This document shows positions 18,017 to 31,080 of a DNA stretch of 64,000 nucleotides, piece after piece. Where the stretch lies: NCBI RefSeq assembly GCF_030816915.1, contig NZ_JAUSYN010000002.1:6027501-6091500 (forward strand). The letters are read 5' to 3'. A model generated the notes under the pieces. The model was given only the letters and a program-made list of their open reading frames with translations. It was not told the origin of the DNA and did not search any database. This DNA comes from Streptomyces sp. B3I8 (lineage in GTDB: Bacteria; Actinomycetota; Actinomycetes; Streptomycetales; Streptomycetaceae). A program made the translations under genes and the position numbers. How positions within the stretch are numbered: the stretch's first letter is position 1; each line of letters starts with the position of its first letter.

Positions 18017-18083
18017 TTACGCAGTACCCCTCGACACGCGGGCCATGCAGTGGCCCACGGAAACAGTGAGGTGTTCAGAGCGC

Positions 18084-19937
18084 ATGTTCACGACCCGACC
18101 CACTCTCCAAGGCACCTTCGGCATGGTGGCCTCCACGCACTGGCTCGCCTCCGGGTGCGCCATGGCCGTGCTGGAGGACGGCGGCAACGCCTTCGACGCG
18201 GCCGTCGCCGCCGGTTTCGTCCTGCACGTCGTCGAACCGCACCTCAACGGGCCCGCGGGGGAACTCCCGGCGCTCGTCGCCCCGGCCGGCGGCCCGGTGC
18301 GGGTGCTGTGCGGCCAGGGCGTCGCCCCCGCCGGCGCCACGATCGCCCACTACCGCTCCCTCGGCCTGGACCTCGTCCCCGGTACCGGACCGCTGGCCGC
18401 AGCCGTCCCCGGCGCCTTCGACGCCTGGATGCTGCTCCTGCGCGACCACGGCACCAAACCGCTCGCCGACGTCCTCAAGTACGCCATCGGGTACGCCGAA
18501 CACGGGCACGCGCCGGTGGAGCGGGTCGGCGGGACGGTGGCGACCGTACGCGAGCTTTTCGAGACGGAGTGGACGAGTTCGGCCGCGGTGTACCTGCCCG
18601 ACGGCGAGCCGCCCCGCCCCGGCCGCCTCTTCCGCAATCCCGCCCTCGCCGCCACCTGGAAACGGCTGCTCACCGAGGTCGCCGGGGCGGGCGGCCGGGA
18701 GGCGGAGATCGACGCGGCGCGCGAGGTGTGGCGCACCGGGTTCGTCGCCGGGGCGCTGGTCCGGCAGGCCGCCCGGCCCACCCTGGACACCAGCGGCGCC
18801 CGCCACACCGGGACGCTCACCGCGGCCGACCTCGCCGGCTGGTCCGCCACGTGGGAGCGGCCCGCGACGTACGACTGGAACGGCTGGACCCTGTGCAAAC
18901 CCGGACCCTGGAGCCAGGGTCCGGTACTGCTCCAGCAGCTCGCCCTGCTCCCGCCGGAGCTGCCCCCGTACGCCTCCGCGGACTACGTCCACCTCCTCGT
19001 CGAGGGCTGCAAGCTCGTCATGGCCGACCGCGAGGCCTGGTACGGCGACGCCGCCGACGTCCCCCTGGACGAGCTGCTGTCCGCCCCGTACAACGCGGAG
19101 CGGCGGGCCCTGATCGGGGAGACGGCCTCGTACGAGCTGCGGCCGGGCGGGCCCGGCGGACGCACGCCCCGCCTCAGCCGGTACGCCCTCGGGCTCGCTC
19201 CCGCCGCGTCCGGCTACGAGGCGCTGGGGGTGGGCGAACCGACCGTCGCCAAGAGCCCGCTGTCCCCGGTGCCGGGGGAGCCCGCGGGGCCTGGTGACGC
19301 CGGTGAGCCCCGGGTGTCGGGCGACGGTTCGACCCGCGGCGACACCTGCCACCTCGACGTCGTCGACCGCTGGGGCAACATGATCTCGGCGACGCCCAGC
19401 GGCGGCTGGCTGCAGTCCAACCCTGTCGTGCCCGAACTGGGCTTCCCGCTGGGCACCCGGCTGCAGATGACCTGGCTCGACGAGGGGTTGCCCAACTCCC
19501 TCACGCCGGGCCGCCGCCCGCGCACCACCCTCAGCCCGTCGCTCGCGCTGCGCGAGGGCGTGCCGGTGCTGGCGTTCGGTACGCCCGGCGGCGATCAGCA
19601 GGACCAGTGGGGGACCCACTTCTTCCTCGCCGTGGCGCTGCGCGACCGGGTCCGCGGAGGCCTCGACCTGCAGGGTGCGACAGACGCCCCCAACTGGCAC
19701 AACGACAGCTTCCCCGGCTCCTTCTTCCCGCGTGGGATGCGACCGGGCTCCGTCACCGTGGAATCGCGCACGGATTCGGCGATCATCGCGGAACTACGAC
19801 GACGCGGACACGACGTGCTGGTGGGCGAGCCGTGGTCCGAAGGCCGGCTGAGCGCCGTCGCCCGAGACCCCGAAACCACCGTCCTCTCGGCAGCGGCGAA
19901 CCCACGCGGCATGCAGGGCTACGCAGCCGGCCGCTGA
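18084..19937 (+). CDS. Gamma-glutamyltransferase family protein (cytoplasmic type)
   Basis: 617 aa from ATG 18084. No signal peptide (MFTTRPTLQGTFGMVASTHW). Family features: ASGCAMAVLEDGGNAFDAAVA near the N-terminus, the processing/catalytic DTCHLDVVDRWGNM block with predicted nucleophile Thr421, and AFGTPGGDQQDQW near the C-terminus. Closest in style to the YwrD-like branch rather than to the secreted enzyme at 4430, so it may be an intracellular Ntn hydrolase or acylase on another substrate. Single gene, preceded by the G-rich repeat. Confidence 0.87.
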   Translation: MFTTRPTLQGTFGMVASTHWLASGCAMAVLEDGGNAFDAAVAAGFVLHVVEPHLNGPAGELPALVAPAGGPVRVLCGQGVAPAGATIAHYRSLGLDLVPGTGPLAAAVPGAFDAWMLLLRDHGTKPLADVLKYAIGYAEHGHAPVERVGGTVATVRELFETEWTSSAAVYLPDGEPPRPGRLFRNPALAATWKRLLTEVAGAGGREAEIDAAREVWRTGFVAGALVRQAARPTLDTSGARHTGTLTAADLAGWSATWERPATYDWNGWTLCKPGPWSQGPVLLQQLALLPPELPPYASADYVHLLVEGCKLVMADREAWYGDAADVPLDELLSAPYNAERRALIGETASYELRPGGPGGRTPRLSRYALGLAPAASGYEALGVGEPTVAKSPLSPVPGEPAGPGDAGEPRVSGDGSTRGDTCHLDVVDRWGNMISATPSGGWLQSNPVVPELGFPLGTRLQMTWLDEGLPNSLTPGRRPRTTLSPSLALREGVPVLAFGTPGGDQQDQWGTHFFLAVALRDRVRGGLDLQGATDAPNWHNDSFPGSFFPRGMRPGSVTVESRTDSAIIAELRRRGHDVLVGEPWSEGRLSAVARDPETTVLSAAANPRGMQGYAAGR

Positions 19938-20279
19938 ACGCGGCTCCGCCGCAGGGGCGCGGGGCTGTGCCTTTCGCGCGGCTCCACCGCGGGCGCGCGC
20001 ACTCCCCGCGCCCATGAGGGGCGCGGGGAACTGCGCGAGAAGCCCCCACCCACCCGCGCCCGCCCACGCCCCCACCCACCCTGAGCTCCGAAGCGCCCCA
20101 CCGGGGTCGAAGGGGCAGAGCCCCTTTGAAGGAACGGAGGCCCTTGAAAGGACGGGAAGGGCAGGGGCGGCGGGGGCGAGAGGAAGACCCCGGCCACCCA
20201 CTCCCGAAATTCACCCCGATTCCGCCCGGAGTGCACCGCGCAGGACGGGAATGTCAGTGCCCCGTGCTCTCATGGAGCA
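19938..20279 (+). repeat. Intergenic compound GC-rich repeat (copy 1) with terminator hairpins
   Basis: 342 bp without a gene. It contains hairpins GCGGC-TCC-GCCGC (19940-19952), an 11-bp perfect stem TCCCCGCGCCC (20003-20013 with 20019-20029), then AAGGGGC-AGA-GCCCCTT (20110-20126) in the context CGGGGTCGAAGGGGCAG. The same element recurs at 32981-33008 and, inverted and partial, at 55770-55806. The first hairpins probably end ggt transcription. Confidence 0.65.
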
Positions 20280-21143
20280 ATGATCGAGAGCACGGACACC
20301 ACCCTCGGAACCATCGACGAGTTCCTCACCCGCCACGCCGACGACGTGGCGGCGGCGATCCGCACAGCCGCCGCCACCGAGATCATGCCGCGCTTCCGCC
20401 GCCTGGAAGCCCACGAGGTCGACGAGAAGACCGGCCCGCACGACCTCGTCACCGACGCCGACCTCAACGCCGAGGCCCACCTCACCGAAGAACTGGCCCG
20501 GCTCCTCCCCGGCTCGACCGTGGTGGGCGAGGAGGCCGTCCACGCCGACCCACGCGTGTACGAGGCGATACGCGGCGAGGCCCCGGTGTGGATAGTCGAC
20601 CCGGTCGACGGCACCCGCCAGTTCGTCCACGGCGACACCGGCTTCTGCACCCTCGTCGCCCTGGCCCGCGGCGGCGACCTGCTCGCCTCCTGGACGTACG
20701 CCCCCGCCCGCGAGCAGTTCGCCACCGCGATACGCGGCCGGGGCGCGTTCCTCGACGGCAGCCCCCTGCGGTCCGGCTCCCCGCGCCCGGACCACAGCCT
20801 GGAGGTGGCCACCTCGCACCCCGACTACACCACCGACGCACAGAAGCAGGCGCTGCTCGCCCTGCGCACGCCGGGCGTCCGCCCGCGCCCCTGCGGCTCG
20901 GCGGGCCTGGAGTACCTGGCGGTGGCCCGCGGCGAGCTGGACGCCACGGCGTTCACCTGGGAGGCCGCCTGGGACCACGCGGCGGGACTGCTCCTGGTCG
21001 AGGAGGCGGGCGGCACGCACCTGACGAGCGACGGCGTCCCGTTCCGCATCACCGGCGGCAACACCCTGCCGTTCACCACCGCGCGCGACGGAGCCACCGC
21101 CCACCGGGTGGTGGAGCTGCTGCGCGGCGGCCGGGCGGAGTGA
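20280..21143 (+). CDS. Inositol-monophosphatase-family phosphatase (histidinol-phosphatase type)
   Basis: 287 aa. The Li-sensitive phosphatase metal motifs are present: GEEAV, DPVDGTRQFVHG, and WDHAAGLLLVEEAGG. The branch with DPVDGTxxFVxG and a short N-terminus includes the actinobacterial histidinol-phosphatase (HisN), which is my preferred assignment; inositol monophosphatase is the alternative. Mg-dependent, cytoplasmic. Start ATG 20280 has GGAG only 2 nt upstream, so translation initiation may be weak. Confidence 0.8.
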   Translation: MIESTDTTLGTIDEFLTRHADDVAAAIRTAAATEIMPRFRRLEAHEVDEKTGPHDLVTDADLNAEAHLTEELARLLPGSTVVGEEAVHADPRVYEAIRGEAPVWIVDPVDGTRQFVHGDTGFCTLVALARGGDLLASWTYAPAREQFATAIRGRGAFLDGSPLRSGSPRPDHSLEVATSHPDYTTDAQKQALLALRTPGVRPRPCGSAGLEYLAVARGELDATAFTWEAAWDHAAGLLLVEEAGGTHLTSDGVPFRITGGNTLPFTTARDGATAHRVVELLRGGRAE

Positions 21144-21230
21144 CCGCCCTCCCACCCGCGCCCCGGCGCCGCCGAAGGCGCGGCATATCCTGATGCCTCA
21201 TTGGCCGTCGGCCGGCGAAGGAGTCCGAAG

Positions 21231-22649
21231 GTGCCGTCAATGCTCGATGCGGTCGTGGTGGGAGCGGGGCCGAACGGACTGACGGCTGCCGTGGAGCTGG
21301 CCCGCCGGGGTTTCTCGGTGGCCGTGTTCGAGGCCAAGGAGACCGTCGGCGGGGGCGCGCGCACCGAGGAGCTCACCCTCCCCGGCTTCCGGCACGACCC
21401 CTGTTCCGCCGCCCACCCGCTCGGCATCAACTCGCCCGCGTTCCGCGCGCTGCCCCTTCAGCGGCACGGCCTTCAGTGGCTCCAGCCGGAACTGCCGATG
21501 GCGCACCCGTTCCCGGACGGCACGGCCGCCGTGCTCGCCCGGAGCGTCGCCGAGACGGCCGCCTCCTTCGGGCCGCGCGACGCGGGCACGTACCGCAGGC
21601 TCGTCGCCCCGTTCCTCCACAAGTGGGACACGCTGGCGAAGGACTTCATGTCGCTCCCGGCCACCGCGCTGCCCCGGGACCCGGTCACCCTCGCCCGGTT
21701 CGGCCTGGTCGGGCTGCCCCCGTCCACCTGGCTGATGCGCCGCTTCCGCGACGAGCGGGCCAAGGGCCTGTTCGCCGGGCTCGTCGCCCATGTCATGGCA
21801 CCCCTCGGCGGCTTCGCCACCTCCGCCGTCGGCCTCGTCTTCGCGCTCGCGGCGCACGCCCGCGGCTGGCCCGTGGCCCGCGGTGGCTCCCAGGCCATCT
21901 CCGACGCGCTCGCCGGGTACCTCACCGAGCTCGGCGGCACCCTGCACACCGACTACGAGGTCAAGCGGCTCGACGACCTGCCGCCGGCTCGCGCCTACGT
22001 CTTCGACACCTCGCCCACCGCGCTGGCCCGCATCGCGGACCTCGGCCGGACATACGAGAACTACCGCTACGGCCCCGGCGTCTTCAAGATCGACTACGCG
22101 CTGGACGGCCCGGTGCCGTGGACCGCGAAGGAGGCCCGCACCGCCGGCACCGTACAGATCGGCCCCACCAGCGCGGACATCGGTACCGCACTGCACGCCG
22201 CCGCCCGCGCGGGCCGCGCGCCCGACGCGCCCTTCCTGATCACCGTGCAGCCCGGCGTCGTCGACCCCACCCGGGCCCCCGAGGGCAAGCAGGTGTTCTG
22301 GGCGTACGGCCATGTGCCCCACGGCTGGACCGGCGACCTCACCGATGCGATCGAACGCCAGTTGGAGCGGTTCGCCCCCGGCTTCCGCGACCGGGTACTC
22401 GCCCGCGCCACCGCCGGACCGCCCGAACTGGCCGTGCGCAACGCCAACTACGTGGGCGGCGACATCGCCACCGGCTCCGTCGCCGGGCTGCAGCTCCTGC
22501 TGCGGCCCAAGCTCTCCCTCTTCCCGTACGCCACCCCGCACCCGGCCGTCTTCCTGTGCTCCTCGGCGACCCCACCGGGCCCCGGTGTGCACGGTATGTC
22601 CGGGCACAACGCGGCGAAGGCGGTCTGGCGGCACCTGCGCCGCACCTGA
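21231..22649 (+). CDS. FAD-dependent phytoene-desaturase-like oxidoreductase
   Basis: 472 aa. N-terminal FAD-binding [20 protein letters not shown], the GG doublet motif ([11 protein letters not shown]) and a C-terminal [12 protein letters not shown]. This is the NAD(P)/FAD amine oxidase-like family that includes CrtI and prenylcysteine-oxidase relatives; no carotenoid genes are nearby, so its substrate is unknown. GTG 21231 is chosen because GAAGGAG sits 7 nt upstream; ATG 21240 would be 16 nt away. It is followed at 70 bp by a macro-domain gene and then GPP34, a likely three-gene unit. Confidence 0.82.
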   Translation: MPSMLDAVVVGAGPNGLTAAVELARRGFSVAVFEAKETVGGGARTEELTLPGFRHDPCSAAHPLGINSPAFRALPLQRHGLQWLQPELPMAHPFPDGTAAVLARSVAETAASFGPRDAGTYRRLVAPFLHKWDTLAKDFMSLPATALPRDPVTLARFGLVGLPPSTWLMRRFRDERAKGLFAGLVAHVMAPLGGFATSAVGLVFALAAHARGWPVARGGSQAISDALAGYLTELGGTLHTDYEVKRLDDLPPARAYVFDTSPTALARIADLGRTYENYRYGPGVFKIDYALDGPVPWTAKEARTAGTVQIGPTSADIGTALHAAARAGRAPDAPFLITVQPGVVDPTRAPEGKQVFWAYGHVPHGWTGDLTDAIERQLERFAPGFRDRVLARATAGPPELAVRNANYVGGDIATGSVAGLQLLLRPKLSLFPYATPHPAVFLCSSATPPGPGVHGMSGHNAAKAVWRHLRRT

Positions 22650-22719
22650 GCACCCCTCGTACCCCAGCCCCACGCGCCGTGCATCCCGCACCCGCCCTCA
22701 TGAGGAGGCCGCACCACCG

Positions 22720-23229
22720 ATGACGACCCTCACCGTGGTCCGCGGCGACCTCACGCGGCAGACCGCCGACGCCCTCGTCAACGCCGCCAACTCCTCGCTC
22801 CTCGGCGGCGGCGGCGTCGACGGCGCCGTCCACCGCCGGGGCGGCCCCGCGATCCTCGCCGAGTGCCGCGCACTGCGTGCCGGGCACTACGGCCGGGGTC
22901 TGAGTACCGGACAGGCGGTCGCCACCACCGCCGGTGAGCTGGACGCCCGTTGGGTGATCCACACCGTCGGCCCCCGGTACAGCGCCGACGAGGACCGCTC
23001 CGCGCTGCTCGCCTCCTGCTACCGCGAGTCGTTGCGCGTCGCCGACGAACTCGGCGCCCGCACCGTCGCGTTCCCCGCCGTCTCCGCCGGCATCTACGGC
23101 TGGCCGGTCGAGGACGCCGCCCGGATCGCCGTGGAGACGGTACGGTCCGTGCGGACGGAGGCCGAGGAGGTCCGGTTCGTCCTCCTGGACGAACAGACGT
23201 ACGACGCGTTCGCCGCCCGGCTCAGCTGA
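22720..23229 (+). CDS. Macro-domain protein (O-acetyl-ADP-ribose deacetylase type)
   Basis: 169 aa, one complete macro domain: VVRGDLTRQTADALVNAANS, the glycine-rich LLGGGGVDGAVHR loop, VIHTVGPRYS and FPAVSAGIYGWP. This is the MacroD-like subclass, which hydrolyses O-acetyl-ADP-ribose and mono-ADP-ribosyl-glutamate. GAGGAGG lies 12 nt upstream. It lies between the oxidoreductase and GPP34 genes, about 7.6 kb from a sirtuin whose by-product is its known substrate. Confidence 0.92.
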   Translation: MTTLTVVRGDLTRQTADALVNAANSSLLGGGGVDGAVHRRGGPAILAECRALRAGHYGRGLSTGQAVATTAGELDARWVIHTVGPRYSADEDRSALLASCYRESLRVADELGARTVAFPAVSAGIYGWPVEDAARIAVETVRSVRTEAEEVRFVLLDEQTYDAFAARLS

Positions 23230-23252
23230 ACCGCACGGAACGGGAAGCCCTC

Positions 23253-23870
23253 ATGACCACACCCCGGGACCTGCTGATCGTCAGCCTGGACGTCCCGTCC
23301 GCTCACCCGGTCGGGCAGGGCGACCTCTCGCTCGCCCTCGCCGGCGCCGAGCTGATCGACCTGCTGCGCGCCGGAACCCTCACCGTGGACGCCGACCGCG
23401 TGGTCCCCGGCGCGGCGGCCCCCGAGGACGCGACGGAACCGGACGACAGGCTGCTGCGCGAGGCGGGGGCGTCCCTGCGGCGTGAGCCGCCCCACGAGTC
23501 GGTCGAGGACTGGCTGTGGCGCCGGGGCAACGGGCTGGCCGCCGCGTACCACTCGGGACTGGAGGCGGACGGCCTGCTGGTCCGGCAGCGGCACGCGTGG
23601 ATCCCGCTGCGCACCGGCCGCACCGCCCTGGTGGACTCACCCGCCCGGAGCCGCGCCGCCGTCCGCTGGCGGGCCGGCGACCCCGTCCTCGCCGGGCTCG
23701 CCGCCGCCCTCGGCATCCACGACGAACTGGCCGAGGACTTCGGCAGTCTCGCCGACGAGTCGCTCGTCACCGTCCTGGCCGCCGTTCACCACGCGGTGGC
23801 GGAGCTGGAGGCCGTGCGGCAGCGGCGCAGCATCGAGAAGGCGGCGTTCGACAACATCTGGCGGGGCTGA
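23253..23870 (+). CDS. GPP34 (GOLPH3-like) family protein
   Basis: 205 aa. The GPP34 signature is clear: early LLIVSLD, GDLSLALAGAELIDLLRAGTL, then an internal charged helix and RRSIEKAAFDNIWRG at the C-terminus. Eukaryotic GOLPH3 binds phosphatidylinositol-4-phosphate; the role of the many actinobacterial copies is not known. It starts 23 bp after the macro-domain gene, GGGAAG upstream, so probably in the same transcript. Confidence 0.88.
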   Translation: MTTPRDLLIVSLDVPSAHPVGQGDLSLALAGAELIDLLRAGTLTVDADRVVPGAAAPEDATEPDDRLLREAGASLRREPPHESVEDWLWRRGNGLAAAYHSGLEADGLLVRQRHAWIPLRTGRTALVDSPARSRAAVRWRAGDPVLAGLAAALGIHDELAEDFGSLADESLVTVLAAVHHAVAELEAVRQRRSIEKAAFDNIWRG

Positions 23871-23987
23871 CCGCGAGGGCATTCAAGAAAGCCGGGGGGC
23901 GCTCAGGAGCTCGCGGGCGCGCCCGGGGGCTCGCGGTAACGCCCGGGCTCGGATACGGACGGGAACGAACAGAGTCCGACAACAGCA

Positions 23988-28101
<4,114 letters not shown>

Positions 28102-28113
28102 GGGCGCGGGGAA

Positions 28114-28170
28114 CCGGGGCGAGGTGGTGGGGGCGCAAACAGAACAGCCGCCCCCACCACCTCGCCCCGG
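28114..28170. terminator. 22-bp perfect inverted repeat terminator
   Basis: Arms at 28114-28135 and 28149-28170 are exact complements (starting CCGGGGCGAGG), with a 13-nt A-rich loop. It begins 12 bp after the beta-galactosidase stop and precedes the repair operon. It is one of the strongest hairpins in the window. Confidence 0.8.
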
Positions 28171-28231
28171 GGGGCTCCGCCCCGCCCACCTCCATGTCGG
28201 ATTCCCGCCAGCCCCCACCCCCCGCATGCCC

Positions 28232-28243
28232 GATCCTTGACGC
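28232..28243 (+). promoter_or_regulatory. Leaderless-type -10 of the AdaA-AlkA gene
   Basis: GATCCT (28232-28237) ends 6 nt before ATG 28244, with no Shine-Dalgarno. A weak member of the leaderless set. Confidence 0.35.
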
Positions 28244-29722
28244 ATGCGGAACGCGATGCACACCGACACCGAACGCTGCGTACGCGCCGTCCGGTCCAAG
28301 GACGCGCGGTTCGACGGCTGGTTCTTCACCGCGGTCACGACCACCGGGATCTACTGCCGGCCGAGCTGCCCGGCCGTCCCGCCCCGCCCCGAGAACATGA
28401 CCTTCCACCCCAGCGCCGCCGCCTGCCAGCAGGCCGGATTCCGGGCCTGCAAACGCTGCCGCCCCGACACCAGCCCAGGCTCCCCCGAGTGGAACCAGCG
28501 CGCCGACGCCGTCGCCCGCGCCATGCGACTGATCGCCGACGGCGTCGTCGACCGCGAGGGTGTCCCCGGCCTCGCCGCCCGCCTCGGCTACAGCACCCGG
28601 CAGATCGAACGCCAGCTCCTCGCCGAACTCGGCGCCGGACCGCTCGCCCTGGCCCGCGCCCAGCGCGCCCAGACCGCCCGCCTGCTCATCGAGACCACCG
28701 CCCTGCCCATGGCCGACCTCGCCTTCGCCGCCGGGTTCTCCTCCATCCGCACCTTCAACGACACCGTGCGCGAGGTGTTCGCGCTCTCCCCGAGCGACCT
28801 GCGCGCACGGCGCCCGAGGCAGAAGGTGACCGCCCCCGGCGCGCTCTCCCTGCGGCTGCCGTTCCGCGCCCCGCTCAACCCCGACAACCTCTTCGGCCAC
28901 CTCGCCGCCACCGCCGTACCCGGCGTGGAGGAGTGGCGCGCGGGCGCGTACCGCCGCACCCTGCGCCTCCCGTACGGCCACGGCGTCGTCGCCCTCACCC
29001 CACGCCCCGACCACATCGCCTGCCGGCTCACCCTGAGCGACATGCGGGACCTGCCCGTCGCCATCAGCCGCTGCCGCCGCATGCTCGACCTCGACGCCGA
29101 CCCCGTCGCCGTCGACGACCAGCTCCGCACCGACCCGCTGCTCGCGCCGCTGGTCGACAAGGCGCCCGGCCGGCGCGTGCCGCGCACGGTCGACGAGTCC
29201 GAGTTCGCACTGCGCGCGGTCCTGGGCCAGCAGGTCTCCACCGCCGCCGCCCGCACCCACGCGGCCCGTCTCGTCACCGCGCACGGCGAACCGGTCGAGG
29301 ACCCCGAGGGCGGCCTCACCCACCTCTTCCCGGCCCCCGAGGCGCTGGCCGCCCTCGACCCCGCCGCGCTCGCCATGCCCCGTACCCGGCGGGCCACCTT
29401 CACCACCCTCGTCAGCGAACTGGCCGAGCGCAGGCTCCAGTTGGGCGTCGAGAGCGACTGGACCGAGACCCGCGCCCGGCTGCTCGCGCTGCCCGGCCTC
29501 GGCCCCTGGACGGTCGACGTCATCGCCATGCGCGCCCTGGGCGACCCGGACGCCTTCCCCGTCACCGACCTCGGCATCCGCCGCGCGGCCCGTGACCTCG
29601 GCCTCCCGGCCACCCCGGCCGCGCTCACCGCCCGCGCGGCTGCCTGGCGCCCCTGGCGCGCGTACGCCGTCCAGTACCTGTGGGCGACGGACGACCATCC
29701 GATCAACGTCCTGCCCGTCTGA
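28244..29722 (+). CDS. alkA: AdaA-AlkA fusion: methylphosphotriester sensor and 3-methyladenine DNA glycosylase
   Basis: 492 aa trifunctional protein. Residues 1-80: Ada N-domain with zinc cysteines Cys38, Cys42, Cys69 and Cys72, Cys38 being the methyl acceptor. Residues about 85-190: AraC-type helix-turn-helix. Residues about 200-490: AlkA-like glycosylase with HhH-GPD motif (LPGLGPWTVDVIAMRALGD) and catalytic Asp in VTDLGIRRA. It senses methylated DNA, activates transcription and excises alkylated bases. An alternative ATG at 28256 matches the usual family N-terminus (MHTDTERC). Ogt follows 9 bp downstream: a compact adaptive-response operon. Confidence 0.94.
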   Translation: MRNAMHTDTERCVRAVRSKDARFDGWFFTAVTTTGIYCRPSCPAVPPRPENMTFHPSAAACQQAGFRACKRCRPDTSPGSPEWNQRADAVARAMRLIADGVVDREGVPGLAARLGYSTRQIERQLLAELGAGPLALARAQRAQTARLLIETTALPMADLAFAAGFSSIRTFNDTVREVFALSPSDLRARRPRQKVTAPGALSLRLPFRAPLNPDNLFGHLAATAVPGVEEWRAGAYRRTLRLPYGHGVVALTPRPDHIACRLTLSDMRDLPVAISRCRRMLDLDADPVAVDDQLRTDPLLAPLVDKAPGRRVPRTVDESEFALRAVLGQQVSTAAARTHAARLVTAHGEPVEDPEGGLTHLFPAPEALAALDPAALAMPRTRRATFTTLVSELAERRLQLGVESDWTETRARLLALPGLGPWTVDVIAMRALGDPDAFPVTDLGIRRAARDLGLPATPAALTARAAAWRPWRAYAVQYLWATDDHPINVLPV

Positions 29723-29731
29723 AGGAAATCC

Positions 29732-30229
29732 GTGACCGTGAAACAGCACACCGTGATCGACAGCCCGTACGGCCCGCTCACCCTCGTCGCCGAAGACGGC
29801 GTCCTGTGCGGCCTCTACATGACCGAGCAGCGCCACCGTCCGCCCGAGGAGAGCTTCGGCACCCCCGACGACATCTCCTTCGCGGCGGCACAGGAGCAGC
29901 TCGCGGCGTACTTCGCGGGCGAGCTGAAGGAGTTCACCCTCGACCTGCGCATGCACGGCACCCCGTTCCAGCGCCGCGTCTGGGACGCACTGCGCCGCAT
30001 CCCCTACGGCGAGACCCGCTCGTACGGCGAACTGGCCACCGAACTCGGCAGCCCCGGCGCCTCCCGCGCGGTGGGCCTGGCCAACGGCCGCAACCCGATC
30101 GGCATCGTCGTCCCGTGCCACCGCGTGGTGGGGGCCAACGGGAGCATGACCGGGTACGGCGGCGGCATCGAGCGCAAGCAGCGGCTGCTGGCGTTCGAGC
30201 GGGGGGCGGACGGGGCGGCGCTGTTCTGA
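29732..30229 (+). CDS. ogt: Methylated-DNA--protein-cysteine methyltransferase
   Basis: 165 aa. The suicide-repair active site PCHRVVG is intact, preceded by the HTH-type DNA-binding segment ([20 protein letters not shown]). It removes O6-methyl from guanine by irreversible transfer to the Cys. Length is typical of Ogt. Start GTG 29732 with GAAGGAA straddling the upstream stop; another GTG lies two codons downstream. Second gene of the alkylation-repair operon, so probably induced with the AdaA-AlkA protein. Confidence 0.95.
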   Translation: MTVKQHTVIDSPYGPLTLVAEDGVLCGLYMTEQRHRPPEESFGTPDDISFAAAQEQLAAYFAGELKEFTLDLRMHGTPFQRRVWDALRRIPYGETRSYGELATELGSPGASRAVGLANGRNPIGIVVPCHRVVGANGSMTGYGGGIERKQRLLAFERGADGAALF

Positions 30230-30252
30230 GGCGCCGCAACCGCCGGCGGCCC

Positions 30253-30282
30253 GGCCGAATATGCCCCTGGCAGGCCGAATAT
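30253..30282 (+). repeat. Paired GGCCGAATAT direct repeat upstream of the sirtuin gene
   Basis: Two identical decamers at 30253-30262 and 30273-30282, exactly 20 bp (two helical turns) apart, upstream of the predicted -10 at 30311. An activator or repressor binding pair is plausible. Confidence 0.5.
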
Positions 30283-30310
30283 ACGGTCGCACCGGCCCGC
30301 GCACCCGCCT

Positions 30311-30323
30311 TACCCTCGACCGC
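30311..30323 (+). promoter_or_regulatory. Leaderless-type -10 of the sirtuin gene
   Basis: TACCCT (30311-30316) lies 7 nt before ATG 30324, with no Shine-Dalgarno in between. This predicts an mRNA beginning at the start codon. Confidence 0.55.
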
Positions 30324-31049
30324 ATGACGACCAAGCCCCTCGTCGCGCTCCTGAGCGGCGCCGGGATCTCCACCGACTCCGGCATCCCCGACCACCGCGG
30401 CCCGTCCGGGCTGTGGCGGCAGGACCCCGAGGCCGAGCGGCTCGTGACGTACGAGCACTACGTGGGCGACCCCGACGTCCGGCGCCGCTCCTGGCAGCTC
30501 CGCAGGCGCATGGGGACGCTGCGCGCGGAGCCCGCCGCGGCGCACCGCGCCGTGGCGGAGCTGGACCGGTCCGGGGTACCGGTACGGGTGCTCACGCAGA
30601 ACGTGGACGGGCTGCACCAGCGCGCCGGGATGCCCGCCCGCAAGGTCCTGGAACTGCACGGCAGCGCGCACGGCGTGGAGTGCGTCAAGTGCGGGTCCCG
30701 CGGCGCCATGGAGGACGCGCTCGCCCGGATCGACGCCGGCGAGGACGATCCGCCGTGCCTGGAGTGCGGCGGCATCCTGAAACCGGCGACGGTCATGTTC
30801 GGCGAGCCGCTCGACCCGGCCGTGCTGGCCGGGGCGGAGGCCATCGCCAAGGCCTGCACGCTGTTCTTCGCCGTCGGCAGCAGCCTCCAGGTGCACCCGG
30901 CGGCCGGGCTCGTCCAGATCGCCGCGGAGTACGGCGCACGGCTCGTCGTCGTCAACGCCGAGCCGACCCCGTACGACGACCTCGCCGACGAGGTCGTCCG
31001 CGAACCCATCGGCACGGCACTGCCCCGCCTGCTGCGGGAACTGGCGTAG
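30324..31049 (+). CDS. Sir2-family NAD-dependent protein deacylase
   Basis: 241 aa sirtuin. NAD-binding GAGISTDSGIPDHRG, QNVDGLHQRAG (Asn and Asp that orient nicotinamide ribose), catalytic His in ELHGSAHG, and a four-Cys zinc site (CVKC and CLEC). C-terminal blocks VGSSLQVHPAAGL and VVVNAEPTPYDDLAD complete the Rossmann fold. It removes acyl groups from lysines (for example acetyl-CoA synthetase) using NAD. Stand-alone gene with its own promoter. It converges on the Nudix gene with 31 bp between. Confidence 0.93.
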   Translation: MTTKPLVALLSGAGISTDSGIPDHRGPSGLWRQDPEAERLVTYEHYVGDPDVRRRSWQLRRRMGTLRAEPAAAHRAVAELDRSGVPVRVLTQNVDGLHQRAGMPARKVLELHGSAHGVECVKCGSRGAMEDALARIDAGEDDPPCLECGGILKPATVMFGEPLDPAVLAGAEAIAKACTLFFAVGSSLQVHPAAGLVQIAAEYGARLVVVNAEPTPYDDLADEVVREPIGTALPRLLRELA

Positions 31050-31080
31050 CCCCCGCGCAGGCGCGCGGACCGTCGGGTGT

